NCBI GenBank assembly: GCA_002914805.1
Contig: JXTB01000142.1
Span: 174,584 to 238,583, forward strand
Direction of reading: 5' to 3'
Length of the DNA: 64,000 bases
DNA from: Parasponia andersonii
Taxonomy: Eukaryota > Streptophyta > Magnoliopsida > Rosales > Cannabaceae
The notes under the pieces were generated by a model. The model saw only the letters and a program-made list of their open reading frames with translations, made no database searches and was not told the origin of the DNA. Positions 37,282 to 52,400 of this stretch are shown in pieces. How positions within the stretch are numbered: position 1 is the stretch's first letter; the number at the start of each line of letters is the position of its first letter. The translations under genes were made by a program, and so were the position numbers.

Positions 37282-40200
37282 CATGTCTTTGTGTAAAAGC
37301 ATAAACATAATTGAAAAATGTCAACACCAGGATGAGAGCATATACATAATCAAAAAATGTTAACACCAGGATGGAGAAAAATACGCACTAAAATAGAAAA
37401 ATTTAATCAAAGAAGAATATCAAATTAATGATGATAAAGTACCTTAGCAGATATAATTTTGTGATCAGCTTCAGTCATTCCTTTGGATATATCGCCACCT
37501 TGCTCTGGGTAAAGGAAAGGAGGAACTTCAATAAAACTAGATCTTCTAACAGCCTCTTCAACAGATAAAATGGGTGGCTCTAGATCTTCCACCCCATAAT
37601 CGATCACTGCTAACTTTGCAGCCACATCTGCATGCTTCTGTGTATCTGCGACCTAAAAAAAGTTCAACAAATTAAACAGAGGTCCCAGTAACAAAGACAA
37701 CGGATATGCCAGTAAACCACTACAGTAAAATTTACAGTCAACTGAAGAGAACTACAACATAGATAGATGTACTATGGAAGCAGGAATTACCACAATGGCA
37801 AGACGCTGACCAGCACACTCAGTTAGATCATCAGCAAATAAAGGTTCAGTGCCAAAAATGGTCTTGGACCCCACATTCTCCCCAGCTTCAGGGATGTCTT
37901 TAAAAGTTATAAGATCAACCACTCCATTGGGTTGTTGCTTGGACTTGAACTTTATACTCTTCACTCGCGCAAAAGGCTTTGTGCTATAAATGAATGCTCC
38001 ATACAAGCAATTCAGTGGTGAAGGAATGTCATCTACATAAACAGCCTCGCCTACACAAATGGTCAGCACAAATGAGACAGGTATTAATTGTCAGGGACAG
38101 AAAAATAAAAGAAATAAAAACAAGTGGAGACAATACAATTAGCAGCAATAATGAGAAAAGTTAGAAGAACAAATGACACCAGGACCGTAGCTTTCTTGGC
38201 TGGGTAATAATCAAATTATCAGTAAGGAAAGAAAACAAGAATTTGAACCAAGTGAATGTTTTCAAAGAATAATAAAATGATATCTTATCCATAGTAATTT
38301 CATGGTGAAAAAAAGCACATGCTGTGAAAACTAGAAAGGAGAGAGACCGACCGACCGACAAAAGGGACACACGCGATGATCTTAACACCAATTCCAAATG
38401 AGCTTGAGAGATGGAAGAAGAGTCCATGTTACAGGGTCATGTAAGTTTAAACCTAACTGTTCAATTCTTTTTGCAGTTTTCAACCTCAAGTTTCAGACAA
38501 GTTAGAGATTTCTTCCTTCTGAAATTATAGAAATAACAATAAGAAAAATATAGAAAATAAAAAAACCACCAAAATGTATCAAAATTAAAACTGCAAGTCT
38601 ATTATAGCCCAATTATGGAATATGCAGTTATTATTTTGAGTGGATAGCTCGGGTTCAAACCTATTTTAAAAAACAAGCAACAAATGGGGAAAAGTTAAGA
38701 GCCAGTATAACTACATGGATTTTAAATGGTTCCTTAAAACATGTTCAAGAAATATGGATCGAGGGAGGATAGAGATTAGTTAAACAATAACTTAAACCAG
38801 ACATAAGTGCGACTAATTTAATATAAAATGAAGAGAAATGTAACTAGATTCATATTGTCTTCTACTTTTAGGCTTTCCATGCAAGTAGTCAAGTCTCGAG
38901 CAAGGATAAAGTCATGTTTTAGTCCAGTATATGTACCAGAAGCTTGGAGGACCGCTAAAGATTTTGTAATTGGCTCGCCAACTGGATAATATTCTGTACT
39001 TGATTGAATAACCTGCTTTCCAGATGATAGCAAAGTTGGAAATTTGTCATAATGAAACTGATTTTCCTTATCTTTTAATTTCAAAGCCTTGGCCAACATA
39101 TTACTCTTACTCTTCCCCCATAGACAATCAGTAGTTTCAGCTGTACTATCAATAAAGGTGTTAAAGAACTCAAAAAGAAAACCTACAGCCAAACTTGACC
39201 TATAAGCAGGACTTGAAGTCCCATCTTCAGGAACAACAGAAGCTCTAACTAATTTAGCAGCTTCATATAAAACCTCAACATTTAGCACTTTTCCAGTCAA
39301 AAATTCCTCAGCCGCTCTAGCTCTGATTGCATGGTTAGTACCATAAGCACCAAAAGCCAGCCGGCAGCAATTAACTAAGAATCCATCAGAAGTGTCACAA
39401 GGAGAAACTTCAGCCAAGAAGGCAGCATTTAGGTAAGGCAATGCATTTCCTAGGGGCCTGGGTGTGGCTCGATAGGTTTCAAACAGCAAGACAGTATTGC
39501 CTTGCTGAAAAACTTTTCTAGTTGATTCCCAATTTGGAATTTTAATGCTTAGAAGTATGCTCTTAAAATCTAGAGGAGGTCTTTCCAGAAACTCCTCCAA
39601 TGTAATTTTTTCACATCTAGGACCGCTTATCACCTCTACCATGGAATCCACAGCCAGAAGAATAGTAGCAATATCTGAAGGAAAATGCTTCCTTTGTGCC
39701 ATGACCAAATTTCCCCCTACACTAGCTGTATTTCTCACGAAGCTGCTAGCAATTTTATCCATGTGATTGGAAATCTTTTTGAACACCATCTCGCCTCTCG
39801 ACGAAAACTCACCATGGTTATCTCTATTCAAAGCTTCAATAACTTTTGATATTGTAACAGCTGCTCCAATATCAAACCCCGTTGTATCCATCCTAATTAC
39901 GGAGAGTTCGGGTATGTACTTGAGATCTATGTATCCTTTATAGTGTTCTATTTCCTTGTAATAACCAATCCCTGTGTTTCCAACGACTATTTTCATCTCA
40001 GTCCCATTTCCAAAATTATGATCCTTTAATAATTCTTGTAGCTCCTCAATATTAACAGGACAGTACCAACTATACCTTTTAGAATCCAAAGACATGGCAG
40101 ACCTGATTTCCCCTTTTAAGAATTCAGGAAATGTACATATCTCGTTGCTACGGTTATACAAAGGTAAACCGTTTATCTTTATATCCTTACTATCTTCCTT

Positions 40201-41634
40201 TCTCCAAAAGGAGTTGAGCCCCAAATCCTCAATATCAACATCAGCCGCAAAACTCTTGCAGGCATCAGCAATGGATCGATACCCAGTACAGCGGCAGAGA
40301 TTCCCTGAAATAGCCTTTTCAGCTTCAGAAACAGTCACCTTAGAGAACCCGGGGGGAGGGTCCACTCGATCTGTTTTCTCAGCATTAACAAGAGCCGAAA
40401 AGATTGAAACACACATTCCAGGAGTACAGAAGCCACATTGAGAAGCATGGAAACCAGTGAACCTCTGGTGGATTGAATGGAAACCATCTTTGCTATTTCC
40501 GAAGCCATCAGACGTTGTAATTGAACATCCACTTACATTGCACAGGAGAGTAAGACATGAACTTACAGTGAAATCCTCAACTTTATCATGTTCTGGATCA
40601 TACTTGGATAGAAGCACAATGCAAGCACCACAACCACCTGGAAACATAATTTTAAAAGGACTTCAATAGACGTACCAAATCTCAGCAAAAAATTAATACA
40701 TATATTACAAAAATTTAGTACAGATGTAGAAAATTAATTTGCTCCTGCACTACATTGGTGTACCAAAAATTCACCTCCTTACTGAATAAAATGGCTTCAT
40801 CAACTATAGGCTTTGTTATCCTATGTCCCAAATAAGATACTAACAAAACTCAAAGCTAGACTTGTGTATTTTTCTCATTTCTCCTCAACAAACACAAAAC
40901 CAGCAATTGAATACACTCTAGAATCCAGTTCAGGCTCAGAGAAGACGTGTACTTTCTCTTAACGAATCAATTAGTATATATCTCATCCTCTTCAGGAAGA
41001 AACTAACCAAAATCTAGGCAACCCCATAAAAAGAAAAAGGAACTTCGCAAAACTCCTAGCAATAACAACTATCGCAATCTAAATTTAAATACATCAAAGC
41101 AAAATTTGGTTGATGGATTAATTATTCTAAAACAACACATAAACAAGAACAAACTTACACAACCCACATATGACAGAAAATGAAAAGAGTGAAAAAACAG
41201 AACATCCCAATGTTTTTAATACTCATATGAAACAAAAACGACATAAACTAAGCACAACCGCATACTTAAACATAAAGAAGCACAAACAAAGAAAAGCAGA
41301 ACAACCCAATACTTCTGGTTGACTTTTTACTCGTATGAAACCATAAAAGAAAGCTGCTAGCACAACCACATAACATACCTGATAGATTAATTACTCTCTT
41401 TGCACCATAAACGACAACAAACTAGCTCAACCTACCTTAAAAAATATTATTAAGAAGAAGAAGAATTGAGGAAACGTGAAAACCTTCGCCACAGCCGAGC
41501 TTAACACTCTTGAAACGAGTCTGAGTACGCAAGAACTCAAGCAAAGTAGTAGAAGGGTCAACAGTTGGAAGCTCGAACCTTTCGCCATTAATGGCGAAAA
41601 CTAAACTTCCACCTCTTGTTTCTGTCAAGGCCAT
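31626..41634 (-). CDS. AAO: Molybdenum-cofactor aldehyde oxidase (abscisic/indole-3-acetaldehyde oxidase type)
   Basis: A cytosolic enzyme that oxidises aldehydes to acids with O2; plant family members make abscisic acid or indole-3-acetic acid. Exons: 41634-41484, 40637-38937, 38050-37791, 37652-37443, 37123-36905, 36036-35071, 34832-34737, 34523-34425, 33684-33495, 31840-31626. They join in frame to 1368 aa, the length I recall for Arabidopsis AAO1. The plant-type 2Fe-2S centre has Cys48, 53, 56 and 78; the second has Cys118/121 (CGFCTPG) and Cys165/167 (GNLCRCTGYR). The FAD part has VVGNTGIGYY, and LFETYRATPRPLGNAL is aldehyde-oxidase-like rather than xanthine-dehydrogenase-like. The molybdenum part has RRVGGGFGGKA, GIELGQGLWTKVKQMA and the catalytic Glu in ASGEPP (exon 10). 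The 608-N gap lies in intron 5. Substrate preference cannot be read from the sequence. Confidence 0.94.
36179..36786. other. Assembly gap (608 N) in aldehyde oxidase intron 5
   Basis: An N run between exon 5 (ends 36905) and exon 6 (starts 36036), followed by a poly-A run to 36806. Coding sequence is continuous across it (KSMP joined to VATACALAA), so no exon is lost. The two long open frames that appear to span it are only N translation. Confidence 0.97.
37220..37280. repeat. Compound (CT)n(CA)n microsatellite in aldehyde oxidase intron 4
   Basis: About 40 bp of CT repeats pass directly into about 21 bp of CA repeats, between exon 4 (ends 37443) and exon 5 (starts 37123). It is a likely polymorphic marker. 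Confidence 0.95.
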
Positions 41635-43429
41635 GTCTTGGAGACACACCTGACCACACCAAGCATCAGTGTATTATGAAATCTCAAAATTTGCACACTG
41701 TAGTTCAGACTTTAAGCATCTTAATATCCTAGAAAAATAAAATAATAAAGAATTGAAAAAAAAAAAAAAAAAAATAGAGGAAGAAAAGTGCAATCCTAAA
41801 TAATCTCGGTCGAGAAAGGCCATAGTCAGAAGTTAAAACAAAATTTTCCAATTTTGTTGACTTCACTGTCTAAGGTGACATCTTTTTCATTTTATTATTC
41901 TTCGTCAAAATCTTTTCCTTTTTTTTGACCCTTTTTGTTAGTCAAAAACTTAACAGTGTTGGTCTATTAGTCCATGTCCATACCACACACTTTACTGCAA
42001 TTTTTCTTTTCTTTCTTTTTTTAAAGGAACTCGAATTTTTCTTTTGTATCTTGTTTTTAACCCCCAAAAAAAAAAGTTGCCAAACTATCAAAGTCAACGA
42101 TTATTATCGTATCACACGTATGAAATTATTTAGAATTAAATATCTCTTTTCTTAATGAACTTTAAAATATTTTATAGCATCCTGCCAATCACTCATCATG
42201 CTCTTGTGTACGTTCGATTTTTCTCAAACATATTCGAACATATTCCTGTGAATTTTTTTTTTCTTCCTTTTTACACGACCTCGGTCAAATATTTTCAATC
42301 GGGGAGAGAGATAAGAACAAATTGGGAATTCCAAAATTTTAAATAACTCAAAATAATGTATAGCAACAATGGATAAGATGGAATTTTTTTTAATAATTTA
42401 AAAATCAATATGATGAAATTTATAATTTAAAGACTAAATTAAGACTTTCAACCAATCAAGTTATTTATCTGATTACAAGGTATTTCATTTTCTTTTATTT
42501 AGATTGAAATAGAAAATGATAAAAAAAAATTCAAAAAAAGTTAGAATTTAATTTGATATCATTTTCTAATATATAGAATGTTGAAACATTAATTAATAAA
42601 ACCAAAAATATATCAAAATAAAGTTTTATAAACTTAAAAGATATATATTTTTCAATGACTTTTTCTTCAAAAAATCGGGTTCCAAATGGAGCCTCAAGTG
42701 CAATTTTCGTTGTAGTTTACTTCTCTGCTCATGAAAAATAATTCTATATGTAAACCAATGTTTATTTTTCATTACGTTTGGTTTATTTATTTTAAGTTGT
42801 AAGTACAGGACAATAGACTTCTTAGCTCTTACTGTAAAATGTATAAAAAAAATTATATAAAAAAGTATATATCTTGGCGTGTTATCTGAAGTAATTCCAT
42901 CAACTTTTCCCAACGCTCATGGAGGTAGGCATATGGAAAGAACAAACTTTAAAAAATAAATAAATAACAACAACAAATAATAATAATAATAATAATAATA
43001 ATAACCAGTACACAAGAAAGTTTCTCTTTATAAAATACATCTGAGATGTAATCTGTTATCTACTACACGTCTGTCGATNTACAGTATATCTTCACCTTAG
43101 AACTGCCCTGCCCTCATTTCCATTAAGAAAAACAAAATGAAATCAACACTTCTCTAAACCAAAAAAAGCTTTTAAGATGGCAAGACCAGCACACGAATCA
43201 TAAATCATCAGAAAAAGAAACAAAAATCTCTCACATTTCTTCCATCCGGACCAGCAGAATTGCATCCCTACTACTTCTAAGCGGAAGTAATTCGTCCACG
43301 TCAACTGATCACAGCTATTGCAACAAATGTTTATACCCTCTTCTTTTTGTAATCATGGAGCCAGCTTTAGCCTTTACGTATGTATAAGATCCAGCTCTTC
43401 ACTCATTTTAATCACCTTGGTGAAGGGAT
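41635..43429. other. Aldehyde oxidase promoter region and GCP6 3' flank
   Basis: This 1.8 kb lies between the aldehyde oxidase start and the GCP6 stop, both genes being on the minus strand, so it should hold the GCP6 3' end and the aldehyde oxidase promoter. It contains a poly-A run near 41757-41775, an AAT repeat at about 42974-43003 and an ambiguous base at 43079. No other gene or transposon with clear ends is seen. Confidence 0.6.
42974..43003. repeat. (AAT)n microsatellite
   Basis: About ten AAT units upstream of the aldehyde oxidase gene. Confidence 0.85.
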
Positions 43430-46400
43430 TCAGATTGAAAAAGCATAGTACTGCATCTCATTACGGACATCTGAGTAATACTCATTGAAGTTGAGGTATC
43501 CCCAGAACCGAGAAAGCCCATATTCTCCGTGTTTTGGTGACTTTACATAATACAGGTGCATTTCTTTGAGATTTTTGTCAAACGTTTTCTTTATGGCAAG
43601 GACCTGCAGAAACCAATTAAAATTACTGGTTAGCAAAAGTCTGCATCCATTACTAGATTTTTGGAGGCAGCGTGTTTAGGCCCATTCTTCCTACCATGAA
43701 CCAAAAACTAGGAAGGTAAATAGCAAAATTACATTTTTCCGAGGCTGCAAAATTAAACAGGGAGCCTCCATCCAAAATCTTCATTTGTTCAAAAAAAAAA
43801 AAAGAAACAGTACATAAATAGTAGTCAATATAATTTGTTTATCTTTTGTTGTTTATGGCTGGCATTTTCAATTTAATTTCAACCAGTTCCAGAATTGTTC
43901 CAGAATTTGACATAGACAATCTTCCCATTGTTCTTCCTATTGATTGTTGTTCCTGGGTTCATAGGAGCATATGCATTTCTTAGGGCCTATAGTTGGGGCA
44001 TGCATATGTTCCTTAGGCACCTGGGAACAATTGTCATTACCATTCTTACCATAACTGGTTGTGCCGATTTGACTAGCATAATATTCTTGTGTACAGATCA
44101 TTCGGTTAAAAATGACCCTACATGTTTTTTTCACCTCTTGAGGCCCTCTACGAAATAAATCAATTACACTTGTTCACACAAGTGTAAAGACGTGAGAATT
44201 ACCTGGGATATATTTATTCTAGAAAGTTTTCCAACCAGCTCTCCCAGATTCATTCCAACATCCCACATGCCTCCTTTAAGACAAGATCGGAAGTCTAATG
44301 CACACTGCAAAATGCTGTCAATGATCCTAGCTACAGGCCGCATTTCATCAGATAGAAAACATCTGCAGAGATGTGATCAACTAAGAACCAAAGAGGAAAA
44401 GGAAGAAAAAACAAGCACCGGTGTCTTCCATACTTAAAATGACAAAAATAAAACATCGGATGCATTAAAAAGGCATCATACTACTACTTTCAATACAAGA
44501 ATGAGGTTGGAAAATACAGACAAACAAGCAACTGAGCAATATCGTAGTGACTTTCAGAGACTGTAGTACCATAAGGCATAAACTATAGTACCATTAGGCA
44601 TAAGCCTCAATATGATAAGAGGTTAAAACAAAAACAAGCGATTAGCAATTGGAAAATTGTGAAAGCGTGTTGGCTTTCAAGTCAGCCCTGTTTCGATGGA
44701 AACCAAGAAATAACCAGTGAGAGGAGATCGGTTAAACCAGACTAGCTTCAATTTTAGTTTGTTCTTGCTAGAGGTGCAAATTTGGCCCGGCTCATAAAGC
44801 AAGCCGAGCCGGTTAAAGATGCCCGGCCCAGATTTTAAATATTACGGCCCAGCTCGACCCTATGGTACGCTAGGCCAAAGGCAGGTCAGGCCGGGCCCTA
44901 AAATATTTTTTATTAAAAAATTATTTTCTCAAATTTTTTCTATAAAAAAAGAAAAAAATTTTGGCCCACCGAGCCAACCAATACCTATGGCCCAGCCCAA
45001 CCCTAGTCAAACAGCTCTAAGAAAACAACCAAAATCTATTACCAAATACTTCCAAACAAATTAGAGCGTACATTCTTTTAACCTTTTTAGAAAGCGCAAT
45101 CTGCAGAAGACACTTTATGGTTTTCTAAGAAAAGTTTCACATAGAATTCATGCTAAATACAGGGAATATTGTCGGGATTTCCCCAAGTTTAATCCTTTGC
45201 AGAATATACTGGCATAGATACATTAGCAAATAGCACCTCAAGCTTTTAACAGAAATGAGACCTGAACTTACATATGCAGTGAATCAATTAGATATGCCAT
45301 GTGCACCGACTCAAGATCCATCATATCTTTGACCTGTATAATCGGATCATATTTAAGAGCAGGAAATTTAATTTTTAAAGAAAATATATACAAAACAACA
45401 TGAAGAAAAACAAAAAAGAAGACAAAAAAAGAAAAACAAGACTACAATGTAAATATAAAAAGAAATGCAATAAACAAAGCAATTAGCATGGCACAAAAAG
45501 ACTTTACAAAGATCATTTGGACCGACCATAGCAGCTATTGCCGACCACAGCAGACTGAATAAAGAAAATTGGAGCAAGGATTTATCAATAGATGCCATCC
45601 ATGCCAGACCAAGAAGAGAAGACAGCTAGCATATTTAGGTTTTAAGTCAAATACAAGAGTAGAAACAGAAGAAATTAATATCAGATATGAGTATGACCAG
45701 CACATAGTAGTTTAGATAAGTTAGACATTAAAACGTAACCAGCCAGACCCAGAAGGCTAGGTCAAAAACCATAAGTTCTACGAAGCAAGTGAACTTCTAT
45801 ACTGAGATAGATAGATAAATATATATATATATATGTATATATATACACACATCACATTACAACCACTTAACTTATAACTAAAATAACACTTCTGCATTGC
45901 CAATCATCAAACCACACCCCCCAAAAAAAATCAAAAAATTAAAAAAAGATGCTTAATCGGACATCTACATCGGAGTTTTTGTTTTATTCCTCAAATTGTG
46001 AAGAAAAAAAAAATTCCTAGTTTGGAGCCTGACTTTGAAAGGATGTCAATAAGTACTGTGATAGCCAAAAATAGTGTCACAGTCACATTTCACCACATCA
46101 AAACAAAGGATACTCCAGACATCCCATGTTAGAGTAATCATGAAACTCAACCATGCAAAAAATGTGATTTCCTTAAAGAGCTTGAAAACAATAGGGAACC
46201 TTATGATCCTTGCCTAAAAACTTTGCATCCAATAAATCATTTGCACATAAATTTCAGGAGATTTTTTTAGAAGCCAATTATACACATGGAAATCACATAC
46301 CTTATGCTGAAGGGAGTGAAGAAATCTACACCACGATACATGTGATAGCTGTGACTCTACATACTGCTGCAATGTAGATACAAAATGATTGACCTGGTGC

Positions 46401-49400
46401 CTGGACATATGCTAGAGGGAAAAAATGATTAAATAAAAGTAGCTTATTATTAACTGAAAAAACACAAATATAGAATTGTATTGTATATATTATTTTTCAA
46501 GAGAAATCAACTTATACACTGAAGCTCTGAACACTAAATGACAAAGTAAAACTTTGCATCAGTCAGAGAATTCAGAATCAATAAAATCAGAATATATACA
46601 CAGAAAAGTCTCAGGAAAAAAATCCCTCAATTTAGAAAATCTAAAAATGTCAGTTTTGTCCACTCTTCCAACTTTAATCATTTGTAACTAACTTTTTCGT
46701 AACAACATGCCACCCAATCTGAAACTCCCACAAGTCAGCCCAATTTTCATAGATGGTAAATGAGTCTCCCTTCCCTTTTAGTATTCTAACAGAAGGTTAC
46801 AGCCAGCAACAAAGTACTGTCTTTAGTACCAAAGCTCTGTCCACCAAGTAATCCACCTCTTAAAGGAATGCTCCAGTTTTATTCACGTATCAATCCTCAA
46901 TTTGGGCACCATGAAAAAACAAGCAAAGGAAACATATCTGACTGTGGGGTTTTAAACACAATTTATGCACTAACAATCGGCAGATGATTTCAAATCTTCT
47001 GTAAACTATCAAATAATAATCCCTAGTAAGCTGATTCTTATAATGTAGATGCTAGCTAAGCAAAATAATGTAATAAAATAATATAGTCAAGTGGATAATA
47101 ATATGCCGAACCTCATCTTCATCAATAAATTGAAATGGTCCACTTCCTCTTCACGTAGTTCAGCATGTTGGTTCAGACTGATCAAGGGCCTCAACTCCTG
47201 TTTACCAATATTTTAGTAAACTCATTTCGTTAGCACAATAAAATAAAACAGTTATATTTCAGTGAACTTAGCAGGTCTGAACCAAACTCCAAGTGATCCA
47301 GTGATGATAAAATTGGCCTTAATTTTTCTACTTCAAACATCTAGAAAAAATTGAACAACTATTTTATAACAAGAAAAAAACACATTAAACAACTATTCCC
47401 AAATCCCAACTAAATCTATTGCCGTAGTCCATGCATTGTGCTTGTGAATATATGGGTAGGCTCTAGTTTTAACCCAAGTTGTGAATGGCACCCTATCCAT
47501 CCACTGGTTCTTCACCAAATAAAGCCAGGATACTTTTACCAACCCTCCCAGTAAGCACTAAAAAAACAACTGGGGTGAAATAACCCAATATTGTAAGCCA
47601 GTCCTCCAAAGGTATCCTCACATGTTATAAGAATAATGCTTTGAATCACATGAAAAAGAACCCAGAAAATGAAAGCCAAATGCATCATCACTTATCAATT
47701 TTCAATAGTTGGAGAGTTGATGTTCTACCAGAGGAGAGCAAGAATTCTGGTCTAACCCTCCCCTTGGATGTGTATTTGATATTGCTTTTTGATAAATGAG
47801 TAGCCTATACAACTAAATAAGAAAATGCACACCAGTACTACAGCATACCTTTAATGAGCACCATATATCAGTCAATGAGAAAATCGCAATCTTCACTTTT
47901 ATCAAAAAACTGAATATTTCAGAATATATTTTTAATGCATCAGAAGTCAAAACGATACTGACAGGCCAGTCCACTCGATAACCCAAACCTAAAAAATCAA
48001 AAGAATGGAGCCCTGCATTTTATAACAGGGTCATTATTAAAATAACATTAAAAAAAGAGTCGATGGAAGCACCAATGTCGGATTTGAAAAAAAGAAAATT
48101 AAAAAGGATGAAAAATAAGGACCAGTCTCAACTGAAAAATGAAAAGAAATGAGAGGACGTGTTGGCACAAAAGAGACAATGTACCAATAGCAGATGCTGA
48201 AAGAGGCATTGTGTCCTGTCCTTTCATGTACACATACAATCGGTCTTTATTATGATCACATTCACAAGAAGACCTCTGAATCGCCAACTCAAGGAATCCT
48301 TGAATTTCTGCAAGTCTGTGTTCCGCCTCCGTAATGCACCACTTCTGTTATTTCGAAGAAAAAAAAGAAAAATGAATCAGATGGGAGTACAATAAATGAT
48401 CACAGATGATTTCAATTCATTGACATGACCATTGAGGAAGAATACATGATGCCAAAGTGACATGATAAACAAATCTGCCCAGTCTGCTAACTCCATGAAG
48501 TGGTACCGTCGCAGTGCTAACAGATGTTCTTTAAAATTGAATCCTTCTTCAAGAAACTTAATAGTTAACTTGCTGACATACTTATATCTATCCTTTGTTT
48601 AAGGATGTCTTTTAACAACATCTTCTAGAAGACAAATCAAAAGCTTATACTAAGTAGATCAAATCAAACAAATACGAGAAAATAAGCATCGGACTATGAC
48701 GAAGAAGGAGAAGAAGAATTTTAAAACCAAAAAACAAAAAATAATAATAATAGTAACAAAAACAAAAAAACAGATATAAACTAAAATTAAGAAAAGAAAA
48801 ATCAAAATCTGTCACTGAAACAAAAAATATTGTGTTTCCGACAAGATTAATCAAAATAAGTGGTTGTCATATTAATTAAAGATTCTCTGTGCTGAAAATG
48901 CTATCGTTTACCTCTTTCCCTTAATTTCTGATATTAATAGAAATTAGAACTCATGAAAAATCGGTTTTGTACGTTGGTAAAATAGTGGCTTAAGATCACA
49001 AATGAGGTAAAACGCTTCAACCACAATCCTTCAAAACTTATGGAATACGAATTAAAGTCAAACTTGATGGGCTGCTAGGATAGTGCCTAGAAATTCAAAG
49101 GGCTACAGGTATATAAAATACTTCTCTTGAAGCAATTATTTAATTCATATTCTATCAACACAAAATATAATATCTCAAAGGAAGAAATAATTAACGAATT
49201 CAGAAGAAAAGACAGCAAAGACTCCGCCAAACTTCCAATGAAAGCAACAAAGATGCAACATCTCATATGAATTAAACTTCTGGTCAGCCTAAACCAAGCA
49301 TGGACATAAGAGAACCAAAAGACCAAGGGAAAAAAATGGCCCAACATAATAGCAATGCTCTCACTTCGAGATTGAGCATAAAGATAAGGATACTGAAGCA

Positions 49401-52400
49401 TAATTTCCTGCAGCAGACATTTGTCAATAATAAAGTCAAGTGGTATGTCAAACTTGGCCAACGAACTCTCTGCGTTGTCTCCAACACCATTAACTACAGT
49501 ATTAGAGGATCTAGCAAGCAACTTTTCCCAACTACTCCCTCCAGAAATGAGTGAAGTAGCATCTTTTTGATTGTGGTCACTCCTTTCTGAAAGTGAATTA
49601 CCATCGATTATTTTGGGTTTAACGATCAAAACATCTTGATCACAGTGTTTTTCATCACGAAGATCACTCTTAGCGCCAGTAGCTGAAGCACCAGACTCCA
49701 TAAGACCTGCAGAAAAGCTTTCCAAACATCCCTTACAAGGATCCTCCACTGATGAAAAGTCAAAGTAAGGTAAAGGTTTCCCAGTGCGTGTGCCATCTCT
49801 CTCTCCAGCATCAGTTTGCAGGTTTAGGAAAGTAAATTTCGTCAACATTGGGTTTATGCTGAGAAAATTGTCAGCGGAGTTAACCTTCCAGTTTTTCAGT
49901 GTAAAGAAATTTGAACAGTGAATGTTGTAGTCTTGTTGATCCTTACTAAACAATACCTCAGGTAAAGCATCATTGATGACAATCATTTTTCTACATTCAT
50001 AGATACTTTCTTTAAAGGCTTCCATTTTGCAAACATCTGCATTGCACTCCAGTGGATTTGACCTTGAATTACCTCCAGAACTTCCTTCAACAATAGAATT
50101 TTTCAGAAGACCATTGACTAACCAATCATTTTCAGGTAGATATCCTAGATATTGATTGAAAGACATGTATGACCAGTTTGGCTCTTGTGATTCAACAGCC
50201 ACAGACATTTGATCCAAAAACTTCCCATGATGATGAGATTGCTCATAATCGTAAAGTACATCTCTTTCACAAATTCCATCTGAATCACTTTCAATATATG
50301 ATTCTTCACATTCATAAGGCTTTTCCACATAATTCTTGAAGGGAGAACTTACAAAGAAGCTTAAACTGGATAAATATTTCTGTTCAACCCCAGCCATATG
50401 ACTGGAAAGGTCACGCACCTGCTCAGACACAATTTTCTCTTCATCATACGAAGATGAAGAATCAGATGATTTACATGTATTATCCATATAAGACGAATCA
50501 TCCATTGTACTTGAGCCATCAGAATCCATATCACTAGCTCTGAGATTCAAAGAAGTTGGAATATTATAAGCACTGAAAACAATTCAAAGGAAAGTAATTA
50601 AAATAGAGAGTAGAGGGTGTGGGGAGGAAGAAGAGGAGGAAGAGAGAGAGAGAGAGAGAGCAGTATTCATGCAAATAAATATAATCAAGTGCTGGGATAA
50701 GAGCATACAAATGAAGGGAGAGAGAGAAAGAGCGATTACACATTTAACTCCCTTGTATCTTCTGCTGAAAGAAGCATCAAACAGTTATCCAACTTGAAGG
50801 AAACTGGGGCATGTGAATTCCTACCATCACTAAAGCCCTTGGGTAGTGTCTCATGTGAAACTACCTAAAAATTGAAAATATCATGTAAGAATTAGGAAGG
50901 TACAAGGTAATGTGAAAGTAGCACTACAACCAACCAATGTGAAAGAAGCTCGACAAACAGAAAGTAATGTGTATATATATTCATTATTTTTTAAGCAAAG
51001 TAAAAAGCTTCCCTTCATACCCAACAAACCTCATTGGAATAATTTGAGGGAACATAAATAAATATGACCAGAAGCATGGTTATGAGCTAGGACACCCTCA
51101 CAGTCAAGATGGTGAAACATCATTCTTTAAAAAAGAAAATTAGTTGAACTTCGATTTTCCGATAAAATCAAAATTTTAACGGCATGCATAAAAAAGCACA
51201 TCAGAAAGGGAAGACTGGCAATAAACCATGTGTTACAAAAGGAGTTGAGAAAGTAGTTTATACAGAAAAGTCAACTGAAGAATCATAGTTTAACCAGGTA
51301 GTATGAACTGGATCATTACATTTGTAAATACAGATGTGAAGACAAAAAAAAGATTACCAGGCAAAAGTAGATCTATAATTCGATATGAAAGCAATTACAA
51401 ACCTATCAAATATCAATAACACTAGACAAAGGTAGTAACAAAAGTTTACATTGCAATAACCTGCTGATATCTGAACTCTAATTTTGTCAGAAGATTTTCA
51501 AGTTTTTCGAGCATCCTCTTGTAGTAATTGCCCCTGGCAACTACCCTTGTCTCTATATTCTCTTTTGTGAAAGTTATTGGACAATCATTTGGCGAATGGT
51601 TGCTTGAAAAGGCCTTCCAAGTAGGAAGAAGATCCTCGTAGGAATGGTCATTAGAGGCAACATACGTACATAATTCTAACAATTTCATTAGTACTTGAAG
51701 CTGTTGACCAGCTCTAATAAGTGGAACCAGGTGGTCCTTAAGAAAACAAGGAATAGTAACTCCATCTCGCACCTGAGGTGGAAAATTCGACATGATATAC
51801 TAAATGTAGGAAAAGTAAATAAATTACAATATAAAAGGTATATGTTCCCAAAGTTCAAAACTGTAATAAGTCTTATTACCTTGAAACTTGGCAATGGGAA
51901 GTTAGGATACATGCCAGCTTTGCCACATCGTTGAGAAGGTAGGTTGTCAATATATTCTACTATAAACTCCTTATAAGGATCACTTATCTCAGCTTTGTAA
52001 ATCCATGATCTGATAAACTCACAATATGGTTCAAATGAACGAAGAAAGAGAAATTTGATTACAGCATGATGAGAAGGATCGGCAACCTAAACAAAATATA
52101 CTGCTTAGAAATAACATTAGCAGAAAGTCAAACGAGTATATCAGAGGTGAAAACCAGTAAGGCAGCAACTACAATCTTGTAGGAAAAGCAGAAGTTCGCT
52201 CTTAGTTCAGAACAATTTCCACGAATACTGCTGATCAAAGAGCATAACAATTGTAAAACTTGTGATAAAGGTTCCTTCCAATTACCAAATTCTGGCGAAA
52301 ATTTATCAGCGATTTATTTTTTATTATTTTTGTATTTAACTTTTTATTTTATTATCGTTATTATTATTTTCTTATAACTAAAGACCCATAAGCTTAAAGT

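Noticed and set aside
38640-38665. Box B-like GGTTCAAACC in an aldehyde oxidase intron
   Set aside because: No box A at tRNA spacing and no stems; probably chance or an ancient tRNA-like scrap.
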